Shown in pieces: positions 23,371 to 31,238 of a stretch of 39,128 nucleotides of DNA (its first letter is position 1; the number at the start of each line of letters is the position of its first letter). The notes below the pieces were generated by a model. It saw only the letters and a list, made by a program, of their open reading frames with translations. It was not told the DNA's origin and made no database searches. Both the position numbers and the translations under genes were made by a program. The DNA lies in contig CANJRL010000011.1 of assembly GCA_947476675.1 (NCBI GenBank), positions 1 through 39,128 on the forward strand. Reading direction: 5' to 3'. Origin of the DNA: Phycisphaerales bacterium. Its GTDB lineage: Bacteria > Planctomycetota > Phycisphaerae > Phycisphaerales > UBA1924.

Positions 23371-24237
23371 ATGGCCACACACGCCGAATACCCCGCGATA
23401 TCCGCCCCGAAACCCGCTCTCGCCCGGGCCGACGCGGACGCCCTGGCGCGCATGCGCGCGGTCAACCCGGCGTGCGACCCCCTCGGCCTGCTGCCCGATG
23501 TGCCCCCCTCGCGCATCCCGAGGCACATCGCGGTGATCATGGACGGTAACGGGCGATGGGCCAACCGCCAGGGCCTGCCCCGCGCTCTGGGTCATCAGGC
23601 GGGCGCGCAGGCGGTGCACCTGCTCATGGAGTCCGCCGCCGCGATCGGCGTCGAGATCCTCACGCTGTACTCGTTCTCCTCCGAGAACTGGAAGCGGCCC
23701 CGCGAGGAGGTGGACGCGCTGATGGCGCTCTACGTGCACAAGCTCCGGGGCGAGCGCGACCGGCTGGTGCGGAACAACATCAGGCTCCGCCAGATCGGGC
23801 GCCGCGACGGCCTGCCCCCCGAGGTGCTGCGCGAACTCGACGAGACCATCGGCGCCACCGCGACCTGCGCCGGGCCGATGCTCTGCCTCGCGGTGAACTA
23901 CGGCTCGCGGGCCGAGATCGCCGACGCGGCGCGGACCCTCGCGGCGCGCGCGGCGCGGGGCGAGATCGACCCTGCTTCGATCGATGAGGCGGCCATCGAC
24001 GCGGCCCTCACCACCGCCGGCATCCCCCACCCCGACATGGTCCTGCGCACGGCGGGGGAACTGCGGCTCTCGAACTTCCTGCTGTGGCAGGCGTCGTACG
24101 CGGAGATCGTGGTCACCGACGTGCTCTGGCCGGACTTTTCCACAGCCGACCTGCACGCGGCGGTGCGGGAGTTCGCCGGGCGGACGCGGCGGTTCGGGGG
24201 GCTGGAGCGTGCGGCCGGCGGGGGGGAGGGAGAATGA
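23371..24237 (+). CDS. uppS: Isoprenyl transferase / undecaprenyl diphosphate synthase UppS
   Basis: cis-Prenyltransferase that makes the C55 lipid carrier for peptidoglycan and cell-surface glycans, cytoplasmic face of the membrane. Family motifs in order: HIAVIMDGNGRWANRQGLPR with the catalytic Asp at residue 58, ALGHQAGAQAVHLL, LYSFSSENWKRPREEV, NYGSRAEI and VLRTAGELRLSNFLLWQASY. The usual RTSGE is RTAGE here. Length of 288 includes a ~50-residue N-terminal extension. ATG 23371 chosen as the first start after the HU terminator; the open frame upstream runs across that terminator. It usually sits next to cdsA; here cdsA is ~1.9 kb away. Confidence 0.95.
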   Translation: MATHAEYPAISAPKPALARADADALARMRAVNPACDPLGLLPDVPPSRIPRHIAVIMDGNGRWANRQGLPRALGHQAGAQAVHLLMESAAAIGVEILTLYSFSSENWKRPREEVDALMALYVHKLRGERDRLVRNNIRLRQIGRRDGLPPEVLRELDETIGATATCAGPMLCLAVNYGSRAEIADAARTLAARAARGEIDPASIDEAAIDAALTTAGIPHPDMVLRTAGELRLSNFLLWQASYAEIVVTDVLWPDFSTADLHAAVREFAGRTRRFGGLERAAGGGEGE

Positions 24238-24359
24238 AGGCTGTCGCGGGGATGGAGGGTTCGTCTCTGGGAAGCGGGTGCCCCGCCGCGGCCCCGACGC
24301 CGCTCAGCGGAACGAGGAGGTTGCGGTTGGCGACCTTCGTGCCGCACGGAGCGGACGGG

Positions 24360-24591
24360 TCATGAACGCCTCCTCTGAGAGATGAGACTTCCTCCGTATG
24401 CCGCGACGAGCAGCGCGACCGGTGGTGACGGAACGATGCTTGCGAGCCGAAACGTCGTGTTAAAGGGCAGCGGATCCTCCGGGAGAACCCAGCCCCACCT
24501 GTTGATCTGGTCGTTCTCCTGAAGAAAGAAGCCCCCCGGAGGGGTGCCCTTCCCCAAGAGGTAGTTCCCGAAACTCCCGGGCAACAGTTCG
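24360..24591 (-). other. Out-of-frame C-terminus of the SUMF1-like gene (PEP-CTERM-like tail)
   Basis: The frame that a shorter G tract would join to the upstream gene. It reads ELLPGSFGNYLLGKGTPPGG, then NDQINRWGWVLPEDP, FRLASIVPSPPVALLVAAYG and ends SQRRRS, TGA. FRLAS is the usual end of the SUMF1 domain, followed by a Pro-rich motif, a hydrophobic segment and an Arg cluster, a PEP-CTERM-like sorting tail. It lacks its own plausible start. Confidence 0.75.
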
Positions 24592-25413
24592 CCCCCCCCC
24601 CCCCGACACATCCAGCAACCCCCACGGCGCCGAGACGTTGGGATACGACCCGACGTCAGGCGGAAAGCCGAACGGCAAGTTCGCCCCGTACGAGGTCTGC
24701 GCCCCCGGCTGACCGGGAAGACCCGGCCGCAGCGGCGTGTCCTGGCCTCCGGGATGGAACCAGTAACCCTCCCGACCAGGGCCGTACTTGTTCGGGTCGT
24801 AGTAGGCCGCTTTGATGAACTGATCGAGATTCGGGATCCAGAACTTCGCGCCAGCCGCGGGGGTCGTGATATCGGTGAGGTTGCCGTTGGCGTCGCGCCC
24901 GAAGGTCGAGGTGTCGTAGACGCCGCGCTCGAAGTCGGCGGCGGTGGCGCGGGTGTGGTCGGGCTTGCCGTTGTTGATCCAGTTCACGAAGCGGGCCATG
25001 TAGCGCCAGCCGGCCTCGCGGGCGATGTTGAACCCCGCCGTGCCCTGCGGCGGGAAGTACTGCGGCACGCCGTTGGGATCAAAGCCGCCGAACCAGTTCG
25101 TGCCCGTGAAGCCGAAGTCACGGGCGTTCTCTGGCGCGATGAAGTACTTGTAGGTCTGCATGAAGTCCCACCACTGGCCGTACGTGACCGGGGTGGTGGC
25201 CATGCGGAAGGTCTGGGCGACCGCACCGACGCTGGGGAGCCCGGGAACGTAGCCCACCTCGGACGGCAGCGTCCCCCGGTTGCCGGGCGCGCCGATGGTG
25301 ACCCAGTTCCACGAGTAGTTGGGCGGCACGCCCTGGGCGGTCGACGGGGCCGACATCATCGCGATCGCGGACGCGGCGACGAGACTCCCGGGGATTCCTC
25401 TTTTCCACGCCAT
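24460..25413 (-). CDS. Formylglycine-generating-enzyme-like (SUMF1) exported protein, frameshifted at a G13 tract
   Basis: Exported protein of the SUMF1/FGE-like fold. ATG 25413 is preceded by a strong Shine-Dalgarno AAGGAGGTG five bases away and begins a signal peptide (SLVAASAIAMMSAPSTAQG). The domain shows FRMATTPVTYGQWWDFMQ, then GWRYMARFVNWINNGKP, FWIPNLDQFIKAAYYDPNK and APWGLLDVSGG, the usual SUMF1 order. As assembled, reading through 13 G gives an unrelated tail and a stop at 24460 (317 residues). With 12 G (one fewer) the frame continues to 24360 and gives a 350-residue protein with a PEP-CTERM-like tail. Either the tract is phase-variable, the gene is broken, or the read count is wrong. 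Confidence 0.8.
   Translation of the reverse strand: MAWKRGIPGSLVAASAIAMMSAPSTAQGVPPNYSWNWVTIGAPGNRGTLPSEVGYVPGLPSVGAVAQTFRMATTPVTYGQWWDFMQTYKYFIAPENARDFGFTGTNWFGGFDPNGVPQYFPPQGTAGFNIAREAGWRYMARFVNWINNGKPDHTRATAADFERGVYDTSTFGRDANGNLTDITTPAAGAKFWIPNLDQFIKAAYYDPNKYGPGREGYWFHPGGQDTPLRPGLPGQPGAQTSYGANLPFGFPPDVGSYPNVSAPWGLLDVSGGGGRTVAREFRELPLGEGHPSGGLLSSGERPDQQVGLGSPGGSAAL
24592..24604 (-). repeat. Homopolymeric G tract (13 G on the coding strand) in the SUMF1-like gene
   Basis: Thirteen consecutive C on the plus strand, G on the coding strand, directly after DVS codons. Such long G/C tracts are prone to slippage and are classic phase-variation switches. The in-frame length for the tail is 12 (or 15). 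Confidence 0.95.
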
Positions 25414-25635
25414 CCGACACCTCCTTGCCACGCCTGCCGCGGAGGATGCACGCCACCCGATCGAAGCAGGCATACGGGCTTCGGCGGTATCGGTTCCGGC
25501 GGGTGAATCGGTCGGCGCGATTCTTGGTCGGCTTGCGGCGTTCTTCACGCGGCGCGCACGCGGCGGTCGCGCAGTGTTTGTCAGCGATGCCGGGAACGCT
25601 CCCTGACGGTCGCGTCTCGTTCAGCAAACAAGACG
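25414..25635. other. Gene-free region upstream of the SUMF1-like gene
   Basis: No gene seen here on either strand. The SUMF1-like promoter probably lies in this stretch. Confidence 0.5.
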
Positions 25636-25820
25636 CCCCCTCACCCGGCGGCTGCTCGGCGACCCTCTCCCACTGGGGGAGAGGGTGCGGAGACGGGCGT
25701 GCAAAGACGAAGACCCCTCACCCTGCCCTCTCCCGGAGGGAGAGGGGTTCTAAAGGCCGTGCCCTCACCCCGCTGCTGCGCGGCGACCCTCTCCCACGCC
25801 CCCGGACGGAAGAGGGTGCG
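25636..25820. repeat. Cluster of CCCTCTCCC...GGGAGAGGG hairpin repeats
   Basis: At least two perfect 9-bp inverted repeats, 25663-25671 with 25677-25685 and 25726-25734 with 25738-25746, plus an imperfect third near 25789-25815. Each is preceded by CCCTCACCC(C/G) and, in the first and third, by GCTGC(T/G)CGGCGA. They look like dispersed intergenic elements. Confidence 0.75.
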
Positions 25821-25844
25821 GGCGCCGGCCCCGAAGGGGTCGCG

Positions 25845-25890
25845 GCGTGTAGCCGCGGGCTTCAGCCCGTGGAAAGCCGGCGCGCTCGAA
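25845..25890. repeat. Imperfect inverted repeat GCGGGCTTCAGCCCG-type element
   Basis: CGGGCTTCAGCCCG forms a short hairpin (CGGGCT / AGCCCG) within GTGTAGCCGCGGGCTT. It is a common type of intergenic repeat; nothing coding is seen around it. Confidence 0.5.
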
Positions 25891-26014
25891 CCCGCCCCGT
25901 GAGGGGCGGCGGAGTGCATGAACTATGTGCACACCCCGTCGCTGGCGCTCCGGGCTCATAGAGAATTGACGAGACGCGACCGTGAGGGAGCGGAAGGCGC
26001 ATGCCCGGCGGAGA

Positions 26015-26147
26015 CCGGGCATGCCACCCGACGTGCCCTCACCCTGCAGCGGCGCATGACCAGCAAATGCCGGGCATGCCGCCCGACGTGCGCTCACCCG
26101 GCTGCGGCGTATGACCAGCAGATGCCGGGCATGCCGCCCGGTGATCG
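26015..26147. repeat. 55-bp direct repeat, 2.4 copies
   Basis: Units begin CCGGGCATGCC(A/G)CCCGACGTG and end ATGACCAGCA(A/G)ATG: 26015-26069, 26070-26124, then a partial copy 26125-26147 that runs up to the cdsA start. Each unit contains the palindrome-like GGGCATGCC. Copies differ at several positions. No spacers of variable sequence, so not a CRISPR. Confidence 0.8.
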
Positions 26148-26167
26148 TGTTCGGTAGGCTGCCGGGG

Positions 26168-27079
26168 GTGCTGAAGCAGCGGTTGTTGTTGGGTCCGGTG
26201 CTGATCGCGGCGCTTCTGGGCGTGTTCGCGTTGGATGAGTGGCTGGCAGGTGCGGCGGTCCCCGGCGTGCTGTCGGGCGCGATGGGCGGGCGCGAGCGGC
26301 TGCCGCCGGGGCTGGCGCTGTTCGTCGCGGCGCTGGCGATCCTGCCGGTGGCGGCGCACGAGCTGGCGAAGATCCTGCGGAACAACGGCGTGCGCGCGAC
26401 GAAGCGGATCACGACGCTAGCCGGCGCCGCCGGGCTGGTTGTCTCGTGCACGGTGCCGACAGGGACCGGCGCGGTGCACGCGGTGGCGCTGGTCTCGACC
26501 GCGGCGATGCTGGTGCTGATGGCGTCGCTGCTGTACTACAGCCGCCGGCAGGTGGTGGAGGGCGTGGTCGCCGCGGCGGGGGGCGCGCTGCTGGCGTTCG
26601 CGTACCTGGGCCTGATGCTCGGGTTCATCCTGGCGCTGAGGCGGGAGCACTCGGCGTGGGTGGTGCTGGGCCTGCTGCTGGTGACCAAGGCGTGCGACAT
26701 CGGGGCGTACTTCACCGGGAGGGCGATCGGTCGGCACAGGCTGATCCCGTGGCTGAGCCCGGGGAAGACGTGGGAGGGGCTGATCGGAGGTGTCGCGGCG
26801 TCGGCGGCGCTGGGGTCGGGGCTGGCGGTGCTGACCGAAGGCGGCCGGGGCGGGGTGTGGCTGACGTGGGCGGAGGGCGCGGCGATCGGCGCGTGCCTCG
26901 GGCTTGTCGGGCAGGCGGGGGATCTGACGGCGAGCCTGCTCAAGCGCGACGCGGGGCTGAAGGATTCGTCCCGCGCGTTGCCGGGGTTCGGGGGCGTGCT
27001 GGACGTGATCGATTCGCCGCTGCTGGCGGCGCCGGCGGCGTACTGGCTGCTGCTGGTGCTGGGCCACCGGGCGCCTTGA
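26168..27079 (+). CDS. cdsA: Phosphatidate cytidylyltransferase CdsA
   Basis: Integral membrane enzyme that makes CDP-diacylglycerol from CTP and phosphatidate, the entry step of phospholipid synthesis. It has about eight hydrophobic segments. Family signatures are LSPGKTWEGLIGGVAAS and GDLTASLLKRDAGLKDSS with RALPGFGGVLDVIDSPLLAAP; the family more often has KDSG and PGHGG. About 303 residues from GTG 26168 (reading VLKQRLLLG). The GTG at 26141 is an alternative and would run into the repeat block. Usually follows uppS directly; here repeats and the minus-strand SUMF1-like gene intervene. Confidence 0.9.
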   Translation: MLKQRLLLGPVLIAALLGVFALDEWLAGAAVPGVLSGAMGGRERLPPGLALFVAALAILPVAAHELAKILRNNGVRATKRITTLAGAAGLVVSCTVPTGTGAVHAVALVSTAAMLVLMASLLYYSRRQVVEGVVAAAGGALLAFAYLGLMLGFILALRREHSAWVVLGLLLVTKACDIGAYFTGRAIGRHRLIPWLSPGKTWEGLIGGVAASAALGSGLAVLTEGGRGGVWLTWAEGAAIGACLGLVGQAGDLTASLLKRDAGLKDSSRALPGFGGVLDVIDSPLLAAPAAYWLLLVLGHRAP

Positions 27080-27163
27080 GGGGCGTTGCCGCGAGGGCGA
27101 GGGGCTCCCTGCCCGGCGGGATGCCGCTACACTGAGGCCGATCGCCGCTGGAGCGCACGCTGC

Positions 27164-27919
27164 ATGAATGTCACGGCCAAACTGGTCCGTCTGCATCTGG
27201 TCGAGAAAAACATCCGGGGTCTGACGGAGCGGCTGAAGCAGGCCGAGACGTACCTGGGGGCGCAGAGCGGGCTGGTGCAGCAGTTGGACGCGCAGCGGGA
27301 ATCGCTCCGCGGGCAGTTGCGGCAGGTCGAGGCGGCGCTGAAGAACGACGAGAACGAGGCGGCGGCGTTCGAGCAGCGGATCGAGCGGCTGCGCGAGCAG
27401 ATGAACGCCGCCAAGAGCAACAAGGAGTACTCGGCGTTCCTCACCGAGATCAACACGCTCAAGGCGGACAAGAAGGCGGTCGACGAGCGCACGCTGGCGT
27501 CGATGCAGAAGGTGGAAGATCTGCGGAAGCAGGTGGCGGCGGTGGAGGAGCAGCGGGCCGAGCGCGAGAAGGTGCGTGGGGTGGCCGAGGCCGAGCGCGA
27601 CCAGCGCCTGGGGGAGATCAAGGGCCGGCTCGACGAGTTGACCCGCGAGCGCGCCGCGGCCGCGGAGGACGTGCCCGAGCGGGCGCTGAAGATCTTCGAC
27701 ACCCGCGTCGCGGAGGGGCACGAGGACATCATGGCCCCGCTCGAGGAGCACGACCGGCGGAACCGCGAGTACGCCTGCGGCTCGTGCCAGGTGCTGCTGC
27801 CCCTGGAGAAGCTCAACGGGCTGCTGGGCCGCGGAGAACTGACCCTGTGCACGAACTGCGGGGTGCTGCTGTACCTCGAGGAGTCTGTGCGCGAGAACGT
27901 GTCGTCGACGCGGCGCTAG
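27164..27919 (+). CDS. Coiled-coil zinc-ribbon protein (C4-type, DUF164-like)
   Basis: Soluble protein with a long helical coiled coil (about residues 10-175) and a C-terminal C4 zinc ribbon (C205-G-S-C208 and C229-T-N-C232). SNKEYSAFLTEI at 85-96 is the typical motif of this family, often annotated as C4-type zinc ribbon protein. Length of 251 is normal. Function is not settled; family members are suggested to take part in nucleic-acid or translation-related processes. ATG 27164 chosen because the coiled coil starts there; the upstream frame is not protein-like. Confidence 0.9.
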   Translation: MNVTAKLVRLHLVEKNIRGLTERLKQAETYLGAQSGLVQQLDAQRESLRGQLRQVEAALKNDENEAAAFEQRIERLREQMNAAKSNKEYSAFLTEINTLKADKKAVDERTLASMQKVEDLRKQVAAVEEQRAEREKVRGVAEAERDQRLGEIKGRLDELTRERAAAAEDVPERALKIFDTRVAEGHEDIMAPLEEHDRRNREYACGSCQVLLPLEKLNGLLGRGELTLCTNCGVLLYLEESVRENVSSTRR

Positions 27920-27954
27920 CGCACCCCGGCCGGTCCGCTCTGTAGACTGCGGGG

Positions 27955-28998
27955 ATGGCACACGTTCACACGTCGTCGTGCGGCTGCGGTCCTGCGATCG
28001 GACGCCGCGGGTTTCTGGGGTCGGTCGGCTGCGGGGCCTACGTGCTGTGGGCGCTGGCGTCGGGGGCGTTCGACGCCAAGCGCGCGTTCGCCGCCCCGGT
28101 GCAGGGGGAAGAGGTGATGAAAGAGCCGTTCGCGCGAGTGGAGAAACTCGCCGACGGCGTGTGGGCGGTCATCGGCACGCCGCAGGGCGGGCGGCAGGTG
28201 GTCTCCAACGCCGGCATCATCGCCGGTAGCCGGGTGACGATGGTGGTTGAGGGGCAGAACACGCCGGAGGGGGCGGCGTGGGTCTCGGAGATCGCGCAGC
28301 AACTGACGGGGCGGCGCCCGCTGTGGGTGGTGCTGACTCACTTCCACGCGGACCACAGCGGCGGGCTGGCGGGTCACCTGGGCGGCAAGATCATGCCGCA
28401 GATCATCGCGACGGACACGACGCGGCGTCTGATGGTTGAGCGGTACAGCGCCGGCCCCACCGAGGAGCAGGCCAAGGGCGCGCGCGAGCAGAACATCCCG
28501 ACGGTGATCGTGCCGCGGATCGTCCTGCCCGACACGGTGATGGTCGACTGCGACAAGCCGATGCCGATCGATCTGGGGGGGCGCACGGCGATGGTGCGCT
28601 GCCGCTCGGGGCACACTCCGAGCGACCTGACCATCGAGGTGAGCGACCCTCGGGTTGTGTGGTGCGGCGATCTGGTGTTCAACGGGCTGTTCCCGTTCTA
28701 CGGCGACGCGATCCCGAGCGAACTCTCGAAGGCCTGCAAGGCGATGCTGACCGACCCGGAGACGACCTATGTGCCCGGGCACGGCAGCGTGGCGACGGCG
28801 GAGGGTCTCAAGAACTACCTGGGCCTGCTCGACGACGTGGAGGCCGCGGCGCGGAAGGCGATCGAGGCCGGGATCCCGGCGTCGGCGGCGTGGCAGCGGT
28901 ACGAGGCGCCCAAGAGCCTGGGCGAGTGGAGCAAGTTCCGCGCCGACGTGTACCGCTTCGCGTTCGAGGCGTGGGAGAAGGAACTCAAGAAGGGCTGA
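27955..28998 (+). CDS. Tat-exported MBL-fold metallo-hydrolase
   Basis: Metallo-beta-lactamase-fold hydrolase. The N-terminus carries a His/Cys-rich patch (HVHTSSCGCG) and then a twin-arginine motif GRRGFLGS (Arg17-Arg18) with a hydrophobic stretch to about residue 45, so export by Tat in folded, metal-loaded form is likely. The zinc motif HFHADH lies at 129-134; later conserved positions include RSGHTPSDL, VVWCGDLVFNG and YVPGHGSVAT. Length is 347. Substrate unknown; class B-like or glyoxalase-II-like hydrolases are both possible. ATG 27955, downstream of the zinc-ribbon gene by 35 bases. Confidence 0.9.
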   Translation: MAHVHTSSCGCGPAIGRRGFLGSVGCGAYVLWALASGAFDAKRAFAAPVQGEEVMKEPFARVEKLADGVWAVIGTPQGGRQVVSNAGIIAGSRVTMVVEGQNTPEGAAWVSEIAQQLTGRRPLWVVLTHFHADHSGGLAGHLGGKIMPQIIATDTTRRLMVERYSAGPTEEQAKGAREQNIPTVIVPRIVLPDTVMVDCDKPMPIDLGGRTAMVRCRSGHTPSDLTIEVSDPRVVWCGDLVFNGLFPFYGDAIPSELSKACKAMLTDPETTYVPGHGSVATAEGLKNYLGLLDDVEAAARKAIEAGIPASAAWQRYEAPKSLGEWSKFRADVYRFAFEAWEKELKKG

Positions 28999-29019
28999 GC
29001 GCGGGTACCTCGGCGGCAA

Positions 29020-29670
29020 TCACTGCGGGGCCATCGGGGGCGAGCGCGGCGCGGCGCTGACGCGGGCGTAGGCGACGTACCGGGCGCGGCCCGGGGCGTC
29101 GGCCGGCAGGGCGCGGACAAGCAGCGCGTCGACAGTCTCGCGCGTGCGGCCCTGCGGGGAGGCGGCGGCGAGCGCGCGGCGAGCCGCGTCGATCGCCCGC
29201 CGGCGCGCGACCACAACGCTGTCGGCCATCGCTTCGGCGGTCACGAGCACGCGAGGCCCTTCGAGGACCGGCCCGGCGAGCCACCACACCGGTCGGCCGT
29301 CGGTGCGCCACAATGTCTCGGTCTCGCCATCGGCGTCGGCGCGGGCGATGTCTGCGAGAGGCTGAGCGGCCGTTCCGCCGGGGGCCGCGGGGGCGGCGGC
29401 GTCGGCCAGCGTCGGGCCGATCTCCGCGGGATCATCCACGGCGTGATCCGCGCCGGCCGCCGGCGGATCGCCCGCACCCGCGATCGAGCCGGCCGGCGCT
29501 TCGGCGGCGTCGCTGATCATTCCGGTGGAAGGGGCCGCCGTCGGCGACCGGGGCGCGCACCCGGCAAGGGCCGCGAGCACCGCGATGGCGCCGCGGCGGG
29601 TCCGGCCGCGCCAGAGCGGGTAGCATCGGGATCTGAGGGGCGACGGTGCGGGCACGGCTGGTCGCTTCAC
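29020..29670 (-). CDS. Hypothetical lipoprotein
   Basis: Predicted lipoprotein of 216 residues. The N-terminal basic stretch is followed by a hydrophobic run and a lipobox (AVLAALAGC). A low-complexity Ala/Pro/Asp-rich region covers about 45-110, then a compact domain with WRTDGRPVWWLAGPVLEGPR and VVVARRRAIDAARRAL. I do not recognise the family; the latter part recalls the LPP20/curli-assembly type outer-membrane lipoproteins but this is a weak impression. Divergent from the PH-domain gene by 17 bases. Confidence 0.6.
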   Translation of the reverse strand: MKRPAVPAPSPLRSRCYPLWRGRTRRGAIAVLAALAGCAPRSPTAAPSTGMISDAAEAPAGSIAGAGDPPAAGADHAVDDPAEIGPTLADAAAPAAPGGTAAQPLADIARADADGETETLWRTDGRPVWWLAGPVLEGPRVLVTAEAMADSVVVARRRAIDAARRALAAASPQGRTRETVDALLVRALPADAPGRARYVAYARVSAAPRSPPMAPQ

Positions 29671-29687
29671 CGAGGAAGGCTCGGGGC

Positions 29688-30230
29688 ATGAGCGGAGCGG
29701 GATCAGATACGGATGGTGGCGATGAGCGGTTCGATCCCGGCGCCGTCACGCGGCCGGCGCCGGAACTGCTGACGTACTACCTCTGGGTGTCCGCGCTGGC
29801 GCTCGTCGGCTTCCCCTTTGTGTTCGCGGCGAAGTATCTGCGCTACGTCTCGCTGCGGTATCGATTCGACGACGAGGGCGTCAGCGTCGCGTGGGGCGTG
29901 CTGTTCAAGCGCGAGGTGCACCTGACGTACCGGCGCATCCAGGACATCCACGTGACGCGGAACCTCTTCCATCGGTGGCTGGGGCTGGCGACCATCGCGG
30001 TGCAGACCGCGTCGGGGGCCCCCGGGGCGGAAGTCAGCATCGAGGGAGTGCGCGACCCCGAGGCTCTGCGCGATTTTCTGTACACCAGGATGCGCGGGGC
30101 CCGCGGGATCGAGGGCGGAACAGAGGAAGGCAACTCCCCCGAGTCGCGGGCCGATGAAGCGCTCGCCCTGCTCCGCGAGATCGCGGCATCGGCTCGCGAA
30201 CTGGCGCGTCGGCGCGGGGGCGGGGCGTGA
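29688..30230 (+). CDS. PH-domain membrane protein, YdbS-like
   Basis: Membrane protein with a bacterial PH (bPH2, DUF304) domain. One or two hydrophobic segments lie near 30-52 (LTYYLWVSALALVGFPFVF). The PH core follows: LRYRFDDEGVSVAWGVLFKREVHLTYRRIQDIHVTRNLFHRWLGLA, given here as successive strands, with the diagnostic YRRIQDI and WLGLA. Length is 180. The start ATG 29688 follows CGGGGC. It overlaps the next PH gene by 4 bases; adjacent bPH2 proteins (YdbS/YdbT) usually act together. Role unknown. Confidence 0.85.
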   Translation: MSGAGSDTDGGDERFDPGAVTRPAPELLTYYLWVSALALVGFPFVFAAKYLRYVSLRYRFDDEGVSVAWGVLFKREVHLTYRRIQDIHVTRNLFHRWLGLATIAVQTASGAPGAEVSIEGVRDPEALRDFLYTRMRGARGIEGGTEEGNSPESRADEALALLREIAASARELARRRGGGA

Positions 30231-30979
30231 GCGGCGTCGCCGACATCGCGGGGCGTTGGATGTACCGCGGTGTGTGGAGCGCCGTCGTGTCGCTTCTCCG
30301 CGTGCCGGAGGAACCGCCGGCGTTGCCGGCGCGTCCCGGCGAATCGGTGGAGCGGTTCCGGCCGTCGCCGGATTACCTGCGGTATCTCAAGTTCTGGTTC
30401 TGGATCGGGCTTCTGCCGATGGACATCGCGATCGGGGCGGGATGGCTCGCGCTGCTCCGGGCCGATCCGGGCTGGGCGGCTGCGCTCGCCGCGCCGGCGT
30501 TTGCGATCGCGGTGCTGCCGGACGTGCTGGTCTACATCGGCTTGCACCTTCGCTACGACACGACGTGGTACGCGATGACGCCTCGGAGCCTGAGGATCCG
30601 CCGGGGGATCCTGGTGCTCGAGGAGATGACGATCACGTTCGAGAACGTGCAGGAGGTGACGGTGCGGCAGGGGCCGGTGCAGCGCTGGTTCGGGATCGCG
30701 GACGTGGTGGTGAGGACCGCCGGGGCCGCCCCGCGCATCGGGCCGCACGGCGAGCGCGGCAGATCCATGAACCAGGGCGTGATCGGGGGGGTTGCGGACG
30801 CCGGGCGGGTGAGGGACGTGATCATGCATCGCGTGCGGGCGTCGCGCAGCGCCGGCCTGGGCGACGAGCGGGCGGGCTTCGCGCCGGCGCCCTCATGGGG
30901 CGGGCCGTCGTGGTCACCGGCGCATGTGGCTGCCCTGCGCGAGATACGGGACAGCATCCGGGCGGCGACGGTGCGCTGA
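30227..30979 (+). CDS. PH-domain membrane protein, YdbT-like
   Basis: Second bPH2 protein of the pair, starting with GTG in a 4-base overlap. Two hydrophobic segments (about 58-78 and 83-104: FWFWIGLLPMDIAIGAGWLA, LAAPAFAIAVLPDVLVYIGL) precede the PH core (YAMTPRSLRIRRGILVLEE, then MTITFENVQEVTVRQGPVQ and RWFGIADVVV). VQEVTV and WFGIADV correspond to the IQDI and WLGLA motifs of the neighbour. C-terminal ~50 residues are low complexity. Length is 250. Confidence 0.85.
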   Translation: MSGVADIAGRWMYRGVWSAVVSLLRVPEEPPALPARPGESVERFRPSPDYLRYLKFWFWIGLLPMDIAIGAGWLALLRADPGWAAALAAPAFAIAVLPDVLVYIGLHLRYDTTWYAMTPRSLRIRRGILVLEEMTITFENVQEVTVRQGPVQRWFGIADVVVRTAGAAPRIGPHGERGRSMNQGVIGGVADAGRVRDVIMHRVRASRSAGLGDERAGFAPAPSWGGPSWSPAHVAALREIRDSIRAATVR

Positions 30980-31238
30980 GGCTCGTCCGGCATCAAGCCC
31001 GTTGCTGACGCCGCGCTGGCGTCGTGCGAACCTCCCACACATTGCTTGCGCCGCGTTCGGGCTGTGGTGGGAGGCCTCGGGGGAATCGCCTTCTTCGCTC
31101 GGAGATTCGACGCCACTTAGCGCAACCTGAACGCGCGGAATCTCGACTCTGTGGCAGGATCGATGCGGAAACACGTCCCGGGCGCGCGCCCGGCGACATC
31201 GGTCGAGATGTCCTTACGGTTCAGGAGGCGAAACACAC

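Noticed and set aside
26015-26147. CRISPR array
   Set aside because: Repeats are directly adjacent with no variable spacers.
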